Below are positions 48,734 to 59,633 of a stretch of 64,000 bases of DNA, piece after piece. The stretch spans positions 67,329,259 through 67,393,258 of the forward strand of contig CM077162.1 of the NCBI GenBank assembly GCA_039583875.1, in the 5' to 3' direction. A program made the translations under genes and the position numbers. The stretch comes from Platanthera guangdongensis. Lineage: Eukaryota > Streptophyta > Magnoliopsida > Asparagales > Orchidaceae. Under the pieces are notes generated by a model that saw only the letters and a list, made by a program, of their open reading frames with translations, was not told where the DNA came from and did not search any database. The stretch's first letter is position 1; each line of letters opens with the position of its first letter.

Positions 48734-50097
48734 ATGGGGTCTGGTGTAAACTACAAGGAACTGGGAGCCATGAAGTTACCAATCTGAAGAAAGGAAGGGT
48801 TTGGGCTCTAGAAGGAAAGGGTCATGATGTTCATGGAAGCCGCTAACCCTAGGATATACATTACAGTCAAAGAAGGACCTTTCTTCCTTATGAACGTCTC
48901 AGTTCTAGATGCCAACATCCAGACACCCAAGTCTTATGAAGAAATGAACAAAGATGAGCTCTTTCTTGCCTCCATGGACAAGAGAGCTCAAAATATTATT
49001 GACAGTGTTGTAGATGATTCAACATTCCAGAATTTGGTGCATTGCAAGACCTCCAAGGAGATGTGGGACACCTTAGTGGTGTTCATGGAGGGCTCAGTAG
49101 AGATAAGAGATGACAGAAAATTCATGCTCAACCAGGAGTATGAGGCCTTCAGACAAGGAAAGTCTGAGGGCATTGCTGAAAGTTTTGAAATATTCTTCAG
49201 CACTATCAATGAACTGAGAACATATGGAAGGGTCTTCAGCACCTATGAGCTGAATGACAAATTTCTTAGGTCCCTCACAAAGGATTGGGACACAAAGATC
49301 TATGACATCAGAGAGATGGGCAAGCTAGCTGACACACCACCTCCAACCCTATTTGGAAAGCTACTATCCTATGAGATGCAGCTTGCAACAAGGAAGGAAG
49401 AAGAAGAGAAGAGCAGTAAGTCACAGAGCAAGGAGAAATATGTGGCTTTCAGAGCTGATGCTTCAACCAGGAGTAGAAGGAAGACCTCTCCAGTCAGGAG
49501 AACTGCTGAGTCAGAATCTGAGAGCTCAAGGTCCAGCTCCTCTAACAATCATACATCTGATGAGGACCTTGCTGTCTTCTACAGGCAATTTTAGAAATTC
49601 ATGAAGAAGGGGCATTGGAAGAACAGAAGGCCATCCTCCTCATTAAAGCACAGAAGGAAATCCTCTAAGGAGGATAAGTATGCTCCAAACTCCAATAAAC
49701 AATCTTCTTCTAATATTATTTGTTTCTGCTGCAGCAAAATTGGGCATGTAGTTGCTGATGCCCAGTGAAGAGGAAAGAAGGAGTGAAAAATCACCACAAG
49801 GGAAAGAAGAAAGAGAATCCCTTTGTGTCCAAGAAGGAAAAGAGCTGGACTGAATCTTCCTCTGGGTCAGACAGTGTAGAAGAAGAAGCCTACATTGGGC
49901 TTATGGCTGTTGCTGAAGAAGAACCTGAGGAATATCCTGCTGTCAGGATAGGAATCGGGGCCCCTCTGTCACACTCATACAGTGACAATGAGGAGGATGA
50001 AGAAGACCATGGATGCCATGAGTTGATGCAATGTCTACAGAAGGAAGAAGTCAGCCAGATTCAGAATCAATCAAGGTACAACCTGAAAGTGAGGGAT
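48734..50097 (+). pseudogene. gag of element C, truncated
   Basis: ATG at 48734 (MGSGVNYKELGAMKLP) with stops at about 48785 and 48812, then a long open region to 49594 with the copia gag domain (LFLASMDKRAQNIIDSV... KEMWDTL... RDDRKFMLNQEYEAFRQG). After a TAG at 49592 the frame continues through a zinc knuckle CFCCSKIGHVVAD near 49729-49765. A 1-nt loss there shifts the frame (CX2CX4H kept, last Cys lost). An acidic region, 49765-50097, follows. Fragment D cuts it at 50098. Confidence 0.82.
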
Positions 50098-51315
50098 TGA
50101 TTTGTATTAACTCTAGAGGGGGGGTGAATAGATTATTTTAAAAACTTGATTAGTTTTTATTGAGGAATTAAAATAAGTGATAGCTATAAGTATTTTGAAA
50201 AAATAAAACAAAAACAATCACAACACAATAAATAAACAATAGAGCAATCCAGACGACATAAATATTTTATAGTGCTTCCCCAAAATTGGGTACATCCACT
50301 CTTCTACCACCCTGGTAGGAATCCACTATAGGTTTTTGATAAGGTGCCCTGCCACCATAGGTTTTTGCTCAGGTGCCCTATCACCACAAGATCTATTTCA
50401 AGGGAGATCTCACAACCCTTTGAGCTTTTGATCAGGTGCCCAAAAATCAAACCAAGTCTTTTGATCGGGAGAGTTGACAACCAAAGGGGTTAACTTTTGA
50501 AGGGATTTATAACCTTGTATACAGTTGGAAAAAGAAAATTGATGATGTTCTTCTTTGTCAACAGTCTAAGAGAAGACTAGTGGATTTGATGATGTCAAAG
50601 CTCCCCCTGAGATGTAGAATGGTTTAGGAAGATAAGAGTTTTGCACAGGGTGTAGGCCTTCAGATTGTAGAAGATCTTCAGAATCTTTCTGACTAATATT
50701 GAATAGTTGTCCCTTGAAAAGCTCTAAATCTGATTGTGAAGAGCTCTATAAGAATCTTTGTACGTCTCTGTATCTGTATCTGTATATCTTTTTTGTGTGT
50801 CTGTGTATCTCTTTTTGTAATCTCTATTTAGTCTTCTGAAAACAATCCTTATATATTACTTGCAGAAATTAGTATTTGAATTTGAATTTTATCCTTGATT
50901 GACTGCAGAAAATCTGGGAGTTGAACGGCTAGTAATTGTCTTTAATTTGTTTCCTCAACTGTCCCAGTAATTTAGCCAAATAATTACTCTGTGAATACCA
51001 TAATTAATGCTACCTTGAAATGGCTATATTCTTGAGAATATAAAGCATTAATTATCAGAGCCTTTATAGGAATATAATAATAAATTTTGAAATCAAACTG
51101 CCTTAGTCAATACTGGAAAAACTGCATGTAAATTAGTCGAACAGAACCTGTGAAAATGTAGTTGAACTGAAATTGTTTCATCGACCAAAGATCCAATTTC
51201 GTCGAACTAAGAACCTCTCTTTCATCGAGCTGAGATCCAAGATCTCTGAATAGAACATTCACTACCAATCTGAGCTCCAAGATCGTCAAACTGAGATAGT
51301 CTTTTCCTCATGCTG
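50098..51315 (-). repeat. LTR of copia fragment D, truncated
   Basis: It starts TGATTTGTATTAAC followed by the G-run CTAGAGGGGGGGTGAATAG, as in A1, and continues collinearly (ACATCCACTCTTCTACCACCC, inverted TGGGTACATCC blocks). It reaches degenerate GTCGAACTGAGAT palindromes (51125-51290). The expected terminal ~170 bases and polypurine tract are missing, and it joins downstream-ORF sequence near 51315. Minus orientation. Confidence 0.65.
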
Positions 51316-51319
51316 AGCT

Positions 51320-52065
51320 TCTGGAAAGAAATCGGAGGTGGAGAGTATTTCCTGCTCTTCTTCCTAGCTTTCAATTGATTTTTATAGTATCTCATCTAGT
51401 TGGGGGTGTCTGGAGTGAGAGTTGTATTGTGTAGGATATAATATGGAGTATCCGCAGATGGATTGGGCTTTGGAGCATCCTTTGGAGTAGCAGCCTTCTT
51501 CTTTACTTTTCTTTTCTTAGAACTTGTATCTTCAGAGTCATCTGATTCAGCATCATCATCAGAAGAAGAATTTTATGGATTATCGTAAATAGCATTTATT
51601 TGCTTCAGCATTGCATCAGAAAGAAGTGGATGAGCCTTTGGATGTAAGTCTTCAGCCTGAGGCTGTTCAGATAGAGCTTCTGATACTGGAACATCTTGAA
51701 CCTGAGAGCTAGTGACCTCTGGTTCCATATTAACAAACATAATATCATCAAGATCTTGCATTGGGGATTCACACCAGCCAAATGTTGGTGGTGAGAATGC
51801 TTGTGGCTCTGAGATAGTTATTGGCTCTATAATATTATCAAAAATTGCAAGACTTGTCCTAAGTTTTTCCAAAACATCAGGACTTATTGGAGCTGAGTAA
51901 CCTAATATAGCTTTAGACACATCTGAATCAATAAGTGGAACAACTGATAAAGAACTTGTTGGAACCCCAGTTAGGATTTGGGTAAGGAACACTATTAGGA
52001 ATTTTAGATTGACCCACCATATATAGTCATGGGTCATAGGATTATTTCTAGGACAAGTCATTCAG
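51320..52065 (-). pseudogene. Downstream-ORF fragment of D
   Basis: 51573-52061 is open and resembles the middle of the A1 downstream ORF (DLDDIMFVNMEPEVTSSQVQDVPVSEAL, MLKQINAIYD matching RIDALYDE of A1). The C-terminal basic part is degraded over 51320-51570. Pol is absent: at about 52065 the sequence switches to the LTR of fragment E. Confidence 0.6.
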
Positions 52066-53161
52066 AAGGTTTCTCCAGAATTGCAGAAAAGAAGTCCAAG
52101 GAATGTAGTTAAGACAAAGGCAGAAAATTAGATCGACGATCATCGAACGCAGTTCGACGAACGGCGATCTCCGATCGACGAATGCAGTCAAGATATTCAG
52201 CTCGACGATTCCAGCTGAGTTCGACGAATGTCGAACTCAGGTCGACGATTCATGAACTCGACGAAAGTTCAGCTCGACGATTTCTGAGCAATCAGTAACA
52301 GTTGGAGGAATTAATTGAGGATTAATTACAGTCAATATTCTCAGTGAAAATAGCCGTTCAAACAGACAGTTATAGTTGGAGTAATTATGGATCAATTTCC
52401 AAAGCATCTTCACTCTCGGGAATGTCTCTTCCGCCATCGAGGTTAAGGATTTCAAATATAGAAGAAGGATACAGAACAACATAGAAGAAGAGAATAGAAC
52501 ACAACAGACACACATCAAGACAGAGAAAAACATATACAGAAAGGGCAATATCTTTACAGTAACTAGAAGCCCTAGACCAGAGGAGACAGCAATAATAATA
52601 AGAAGAAGAACATCCATTCATATCTAGAGTCTTCTTCATTATCATCACTGCAGGACAACTTCAAGGACAACAAATACTTTATCAGTCAGAAGTTCCTGAA
52701 AAGTACTCTGGTCCAGGCCTGAAGATTGAAGGCCTATCACCCTGAAGCAGTGCTCCAGTATTCTTGATCCATTCAAGATCTCAGGGGGAGCAAATCTGCT
52801 AACATCAATATCCACATAGTCTTCTCATTTGTATATTGAGAAAGAGAAGACTTCCATCACTCTTTTCCCCCACCTATACAAAGGGTTGTCATCTCCCTTC
52901 AAAAGTGATTCCTGGTTGCAAGTCTCCTTCCAAAAGACTTGAGTTGGTTTTTGGGGACCTGATCAAAACCCATTGGTGTCAGGCACCTGATCAAAAACCT
53001 GAGTGGATTCCTACCAGGGTGGTAGAAGAGTGGACTACCCAGATTTGGGGAACCACTATAAAAATCCTTATGTCTTCTGGTTGCTTGCTCTTCTTTCATT
53101 ATTTTTGTGATGTGATATTTATTACTCTAATTAGTCTTTTGTTAAGATCTATCTCCTTTCA
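52066..53161 (+). repeat. LTR of copia fragment E, 5' end truncated
   Basis: It is plus-oriented, ends ...CTCCTTTCA at 53161 before a primer site, and shares blocks with D and A LTRs (GGTGGTAGAAGAGTGGA, CACCTGATCAAAA). U3 palindromes of the TCGACGAATGTCGAACTC type lie at 52130-52290. No clear TG start is found, so the left limit is approximate. Confidence 0.65.
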
Positions 53162-53163
53162 AT

Positions 53164-53175
53164 TGGTATTAGAGG
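53164..53175 (+). promoter_or_regulatory. Primer binding site of E
   Basis: TGGTATTAGAGG, one change from the usual TGGTATCAGAGG. Confidence 0.75.
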
Positions 53176-53326
53176 GAGGTTGGTTAAACATACCACATCT
53201 TCCAGGTTGGTTAAAAATACCACACCTTTCCAGGTTGGTTAAACTATCATACCTTAATTGGTTTTACAGTCTAACACCTGAACCACAAAGATCCTTTGAT
53301 AGATCTTAAATATCTTTAGAGTTATC

Positions 53327-53917
53327 ATGGAACAAATTGCAGATTTTTCAAGCACCAGACTACTCATGTGCAATCTAGATAAGTTTGCACTATGGAAGAC
53401 AATGATTAGATTTTATATGGACTCCATTGATGAAAACATCTTTAAATCTATTTTGTCAGGTACAGCTCAACCTCAGCAAACAACAAGTCCATATGTTGTT
53501 CCATCATCCCAGTGGACACATGCTCAGCAAAAGATGAAGATTGCTGATGCACAAGCTATGAACATTCTAGCACAACAAATGTCTGATGACATTTTTGAAA
53601 AACTTGTTGAATGTTCATCTGCAAAAGAGATGTGGGACTCCCTCACAGCATTGGCTGAAGAAGAAGCAAGAGCAATAGAATTTTGCCTAATGGCAATAGA
53701 TGCTTCTCGCAGCAGCTATGCTGAAGAATCAGAAGAACCAGAATGTGAACCGGAAGAAGAAGATCAGGTAATCTCTACCCTTGATCTTTCATCAGGTATA
53801 CATCTTCAGAAAATCTTAGTTCAAAATAATTCGTCGAACGGAGATCGACGAAATCAATTCTATTCGTCGACCTCAGATCGACGATCTCTGAACAAAGATT
53901 CTTTCAACTCTCATCAC
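53327..53917 (+). pseudogene. gag of E with internal deletion
   Basis: It starts MEQIADFSSTRLLMCNLDKFALWK, homologous to A1 gag. After KEMWDSLTALAEEEARAIEF it jumps in frame to the acidic segment (CLMAIDASRSS... EEDQVISTLDL), so most of the gag core and the whole zinc knuckle are missing. It then reaches palindrome-encoded NNSSNGDRRNQ and STSDRRSLN (53828-53892). Homology ends near 53917 at 5S-derived sequence. The frame itself is open to that point, suggesting a non-autonomous derivative. Confidence 0.75.
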
Positions 53918-54206
53918 CAATTGAGCTGGAGTAGTACTATGGAGTTCTTTCAACTCCATAGTTAAGCGTGCTCGGGCTGGAGTAGTACTGGGATGGGTGA
54001 CCTCCTGGGAAGTCCCCGTAGTGCGGGCTTGACTATCGATTTTACCTCATCAAAGGGAGGCTGTGGCAACCAACAACCCGCCAGTGGGCAGAGGCGCCGA
54101 TTGAGGCAGTCCATGGAGAGGGGTTGGGGTGCTTGGGCTGCAGCCCGGTAACGGTCCGCCGGAGGCCTAGTGGTGTTGATCCACGGACGGCAAAGGGGAC
54201 GTTACA
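53918..54206 (+). mobile_element. 5S-rRNA-derived, Cassandra-like fragment 1
   Basis: 53951-54030 matches the 3' two thirds of plant 5S rRNA, with box A (AGTTAAGCGTGCTCGG, 53960-53975) and box C (GGATGGGTGACCTCCTGGGA, from 53991). The flank CAACCCGCCAGTGGGCA and GGAGAGGGGTTGGGGTGC is shared with the copy at 62098-62365, and the end GACGTTACA resembles an LTR terminus. Cassandra TRIM elements are known to carry 5S sequence in their LTRs. The 5' part is rearranged: TATGGAGTT-CTTTC-AACTCCATA hairpin at 53938-53960. Confidence 0.65.
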
Positions 54207-54741
54207 AATATGCAAGAGAGGAGCTCATGCTGGGATTTGGTCTTACGGGGACCTACCACTCGAGGACTTGAACATTGTTGGAGTCGACAGCTCTCTGGAG
54301 CCTTGCTCGACTGGAGTGGTGTAGGTCGACTCGGGGAGGCAAGTAGTCGGTCTGCAGGAGAGGAGCTCGTACAGAGATCTCGGACTACGGCATCACTCAA
54401 ACAAGGATCTTGATCTCACTCGAGGAGGTCTATGGCCAATATGCAGGAGACGAGCTCGTGCAGGGACTTGGACTTACGGGGACCTACCACTCGAGGACTT
54501 GAGCATTGTTGGAGTTGACAGCTCTCAGGAGCCTTGCTCAACTGGAGTGTTGTAGGTCGACTCGGGGAGGCAAGTAGTCGGTCTGCAGGAGAGGAGCTCG
54601 TACAGATATCTCGGACTACGGCATCAGTCCAGCGAGGATCTTGATCTCACTCGAGGAGGACTGTGGCCAATATGCAGGAGAGGAGCTCGTGCAGGGACTT
54701 GGACTTACGGGGACCTACCACTCGAGGACTTGAACGTTGTT
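54207..54741 (+). repeat. 231-bp tandem repeat, 2.3 copies
   Basis: Units start AATATGCA(A/G)GAGA at 54207, 54438 and 54669, giving an exact 231-bp period. Units 1 and 2 are full length and the third is ~73 bp. Located in the 3' untranslated region of F. Confidence 0.92.
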
Positions 54742-54860
54742 TCCTGCTGCTCCAAGAATTTGAAAATGGATTAAGCGCATCAATATCTTTGAGGAAGTAG
54801 AAAACAGAAATCGAACGACGATCTTGTCTACGTTGAGTTGGGAGGTTGGCGTCCAACCAT

Positions 54861-55430
54861 GTTCCTGATAGTTCCTCCAGCCAGAGGAGAGATGCAATCG
54901 GGGGTAGCTAGGCCGACATGCAAGGGGGGAGCTGATCTCGGCCGTCAATGCAGGGGTCCGGTCTTACAAGGGAGCTTATATCCCGAGGCATCGTCCCATC
55001 GTCCAAACTGGGCTATCCACGAGAAACAGGTCGAAGGCACGTTTCCTAATCCAACCGCTGCGATCGTTCTTAGCTCTACCAACTGGCTACGAGCGCAAAT
55101 GCAAGAGCGGGGGGTTATGTCTTTCCGAGGGTCCTCCAGGACGCACTCGCGACTAACATATTCCCTCGGGCCTATCCTGCTTCCCTGTCTACCAGAGGGA
55201 AAGCCTGGCCAGGTTGATCCTTCCTGAAATCCGATAGGTTGGGGTCTAGACCTGTTCCTGCTAGTTCCTCCAGTCGGAGGAGAGATGCAGTCGGGGGTAG
55301 CTAGGCCGACATGCAAGGGGGGAGCTGATCTCGGCTGTCAATGCAAGGGTCCGGTCTTACAAGGACGCTTATATCCCGAGGTATCGTCCCATCGTCCGAA
55401 CTGGGCTATCCAGGGGGAACGAGTTGACTG
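54861..55430 (+). repeat. ~393-bp tandem repeat, about 1.5 copies
   Basis: GTTCCTGATAGTTCCTCC at 54861 recurs as GTTCCTGCTAGTTCCTCC at 55254. The following ~175 bases are nearly identical, through CATCGTCC(A/G)AACTGGGCTATCCA. Bases 55431-55565 show nothing further. Confidence 0.88.
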
Positions 55431-55565
55431 TCAGCTTCTTGGATCGATCTTGAAGTAATACCTTGAGTTCCCAGAAAGCTTGCAATAAAAAACAAGATGA
55501 ACAGAAGAATAATAGCTGTCATTGCATATATGTAAAAGTATGTAAATAAAATACATCATTGGCCT

Positions 55566-58500
55566 CTAAGGATAGAACCTTTTCAGGTCATCCCCGCTCC
55601 AAGTACCTCCCAGCTGCTCTCCAACCTGATCCTGGAGATAATAGCCCCCGGTGGCCAAGGCTTCCTGGACAATGAAAGGACCTTCCCAATTTGGATGCAG
55701 CTTGCCCACTGTTGCTCCCCTTCCTACGGCGTCCAACTTCTTCATCATCAGATCTCCGGCGAGAAAATGCTTTAGGCGGACATTTTTGTCGAAGTGCTTC
55801 ACCATGCGCCGCTTGATCTCCCCTTGGCGGATAGAGGCCAAGTCACGAATCTCTTCCACGAAATCCAGTGAGAGTCTTTTGGCGTCCTCATTTTCCAAGC
55901 GCCATTATTCACTACCATCTCCAGCTGCTATAACTCTCGGGCTCCGAACCTCGAATTCCACGGGGATGAGCGCCTCAGACCCGTGGGATAACTTGAAAGG
56001 AGTTTCCCCCGTGGTCGAGTTTGGAGTTGTCCTCAAAGCCTAGAGAACCGAGGGGAGCTGCTCTGCCCAGTTGCCTTTCAAGTTGGTGACTTTCTTCTTC
56101 AGAAGGTTGATAATCAACTTGTTGGCGGCTTCCACCTGTTCGTTGCAGTGAGGATGATGCACAGAGGCGAATCGAAGATCCTCCCCTAGCTGCTTGGAGA
56201 AGTCCTCTAACTCCAAGCTGGCGAACTGCGGCTCGTTGTCGGTGACGATGGCCAGAGGAATCCCGAACCTGCATGCAATTTCCCCCCAAATGAAGTTCTT
56301 CATGATCTGCAACGTGGTCTTGGCTAAGGCCTTTGCCTCGATCCACTTGGAGAAGTAGTCGATCATAACTAGCACGAACTTCCTCTGCCCGCTGGCCTGA
56401 GGGAAAGGGCCGATCAAGTCCATCACCCCGATGGCGAAGGGCCATGGAGCAGTGATCGAGCGAAGGTGTTGAGCTGGCTGTAGTTGAAGATGCGCGAAGA
56501 GCTGGCACTGGAGGCACTTTTTGGAGAATGTCTCTGCATCCTTCCTAATGGTGGGCCAGAAGTATCCATACCTCAGAATCCTTTTTTCAAGAGTCCGAGT
56601 CCCTGAATGACTGTCGCACTCCCCTGAGTGAATCTCTTCCAGAATACGAGGTACTTCAATCTCTGACAGGCATCGAGCCAGAGGACCTGAGATGGTTTTG
56701 CGGTAGAGTTCTCCTTCTTGAAGCAAATAATAGGCGGCTTTGTAGCGAAACTTCCTCTTGTCTCCTCCGCTGGCAGGTATCTGTCCCGTCGTTAGAAAAG
56801 AAACGAACGGATCCCTCCAAGATGCCCTCTGCTCGATCTCCATCATCTCCCCTTCCTCGATGGATGGTCGGAAAAGTTCAGTCACGATCCCCCCAGCCCG
56901 GGGACCGTACTTGGCAAGATAGTCAGCTTCTAAATTCTCCTCTCGGGGCGCGTGCTCGACGAAGAAAGATTGAAACCCCTCAATCAGACCTTTCACCTTG
57001 ATCAAGTACCGCTGTAAAATCGGATCGTTCACCTCGAACTCGCCTCTGATATGGGAAGCAATCACCATCGAGTCGGTGAAGGCCCTAATATCTCGAATCC
57101 CTAACTCCTTGGTGAGACGCAAGCCGACCACCATGGCTTCGTACTCCGCCTGATTGTTGGTAACTGTGAAGAGAATCTCGACTGCTTGCTCGATCCTGGT
57201 TCCCTGAGGACTTACGAGCACGACACCGGCTCCCACGGAATATCTGCCCGAAGCCCCATCCACAAATATCTTCCAGGACACCGTGCTAGAAGAGCCTTCC
57301 TCTCCCTCCACTTCGGCCGAGAAGTCTGAAAGGAAATCCGCCACTGCCTGCGCCTTAATTGTTACCCTTGGATAGTAAGAAATATCGAACTCGCTAAGCT
57401 CCACCGCCCACTTTGTCAGCCTGCCAGAGTGATCCACTCCATCCAGGATACTCCGTAGAGGATGATCGGAGACGACCCTGATGGAGTGAGCTTGAAAATA
57501 TGGGCGGAGCCTTCGAGCCGAAACCACCAAAGCGAACACCAGCTTCTCCAGAATAGGGTACCTCATCTCTGCCTGCCGCAACACTCTACTAACATAGTAG
57601 ACAGGAAGTTGTCTCTTGCCTTCCTCCCGAACCAGCACTGAACTAACTGCTTCTGCCCTGACTCCCAGGTAGAGGGAGAGATCTTCATTACCCCACGGCT
57701 CCTGGAGGAGAGGAGCTTGGGTTAGCTGTTGCTTGAGCTTTCTGAAAGCCTCCTTGCACTTTGTTGTCCACTCGAACTTCTGATTTCCCCGAATGGTCTT
57801 GAAGAACGGAGAGCACTTCTCCCCTGCCTTGGACAAAAAAAGGCTGAGGCCTGCCAGCCTTCCAGTCAGCCTTTGAACTTCCTTAGGATCCCTTGGCGAT
57901 GCCATCTCCAGAATGGCCTTCACCTTGTATGGATTAGGTTCCACCCCCCTGGGAGTAAGGAGATGACCTAGAAACTTCCCTCTTCCTGCACCGAAGACGC
58001 ACTTGGCCGGATTAAGTCGCATCTTGTACTTCCTCAGGGTGGCAAAAGTCTCCACCAGATCCGTTATGTGCTCCGCGACGCTCTTACTTTTAACGAGGAG
58101 GTCATCCACATAAACCTTCAAGTTCCGTCCCTTCTGCCCCTTGAAGATTTGATCCATCATCCTCTGGTAAGTGACGCCTGTATTCTTGAGCCCGAAGGCC
58201 ATCATCTTGTAGCTGTAGCAGCTATCACTGGTTATGAAGGAGACGTCTTGGTAGTCGGGGGGATGCATCCGGATCTGGTGATATCCTGAAAAGGCATCAA
58301 GAAAACTCATCACAGGAAACCTGACGGTGGAATCAACCAGCGCGTCGATTTGAGGCACGGGGTAGCAATCCTTCGGGCAAGCTTTATTCAACATTGAAAA
58401 ATCAATACATAAACGTCAGCCCCCTCCAGGCTTTTTCACCATTACAACATTGGAGACCCAGCCTGGATACTGGATCTCCGAGACAAACCCTACCTTCAGC

Positions 58501-59633
58501 AGCTTCTCCACCTCTTCCCTGATCGGCTCAGCTAATATGGCGGCGCTCTTCCTCTGCTTTTGTCGAACTGGAGCCGCCGCGGGATCCAGGTTGAGGCGAT
58601 GACAAGCAACATCGGTGTCCACCCCTGGCATCTCGGCGGCGCTACACGCAAAGACGTCAACGTTGTCCCGCAGGCAAGCGGCCATCTCCATCTTCCCCTC
58701 AAGCGTCAAGGATCCTCCCACCTTCACCAGTCCCGGTTCTCCCCCTCGAGAGATCACTTCAATCTCCTCCACCTCCTCAGCAGCACACATCCCTTTCTCC
58801 TTCTCCAGCAACTCCCCCAGCTTCTCCGCGTCACTCATCCAGCTGATGGTGCTGACGGCGTTCAAGTAGCACTCCCTAGAAACCTTGGGATCTCTCCTGA
58901 TCCTGATCTGCACATCCCCGCGGTAGTACTTCAGGCATTGGTGATAAGATGACGGAACGGCCCTGAAGTAGTTGATAAGAGGCCGCCCGAAGATGGCGTT
59001 GTAACCGCTCGGCGCGTCGATGATGATGAAGCGGCATCGGATCGACATCCCACCGAGTGTAACCAGTAGCTCCACTGCTCCCTCCACCTCTTTTTTCTCA
59101 GCTGAGAAGCCAAAGAGCGGTCCATCTGCAGCTTGGACCCGGGACGCTTCTGCCTGAAGCCCGACGAAGGTTCTTTTGAAGATGACATTCACCGAACTCC
59201 CGTTATCCGCGAGGATTCGGTCGACGGTGAAGTCCTCAATGGCAGCTTGGATCACCAGGGCATCATGAAATGGGTTCTCATTCCCCAGCATATCTTCCTC
59301 CGAAAAGGTGATCTCCTCCAACGACGGCGGGTTCTGCGACGTCGAGGCGACGTTCCTCCGATAGATCTGGTGAAGACTTCCCTTGCGGGAAGCTCCAAGC
59401 CCGACCCCTCCATTGATCACACCTACATGCCCACCTCCTGGGCCATGTAACAGTTCGCCGCGAGTCCCAAGGTCAACTCGGTCTTCATTCCTTCTTTTTG
59501 CCGCAGCTTGAAATGCCACCTGCCCTATCGGGGCCTCCTGCCTCTGCTGCTCTCTTTTTGCTGCTCCTGCCTCCAGCCTTCTCCTTGCTTCCCAAAACTC
59601 GGGGTAAGCCAAGTTCCCATGCCCCTCTACTCA
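55566..59633 (-). pseudogene. pol of element F (protease, RT, RNase H, archaeal RNase H, integrase)
   Basis: One continuous frame. The protease region is 59350-58900 (VDRILADNGSSVNVIFKRTF, with an Asn after the catalytic Asp where Thr/Ser is usual). Reverse transcriptase runs from about 58440 with MMAFGLKNTGVTYQRMM and KVYVDDLLVKS. RT-linked RNase H is near 57700-57350. The second RNase H (WKIFVDGASGRYSVGAG... NNQAEYEAMVVGL) is near 57270-56920. Integrase includes a HHCC-type region (CDSHSGTRTLEKRILRYGYFWP... CLQCQ) and DLIGPFPQA, TDNEPQF and HHPHCNEQVEAANK. Stops: TGA 59631-59633, TGA 58416-58418, TAG 56040-56042 and TAA 55905-55907. Full length otherwise. Confidence 0.9.

Noticed and set aside
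53951..54030. A functional 5S rRNA gene
   Set aside because: Only the 3' two thirds is present, the 5' end is rearranged, and there is no T-run terminator right after the 5S part. The same is true of 62115-62192.
54124..55316. Frames on both strands across the 231-bp and 393-bp repeats
   Set aside because: Repeated units without stops create matching frames on both strands, with no known domain. The position is the 3' untranslated region of F.
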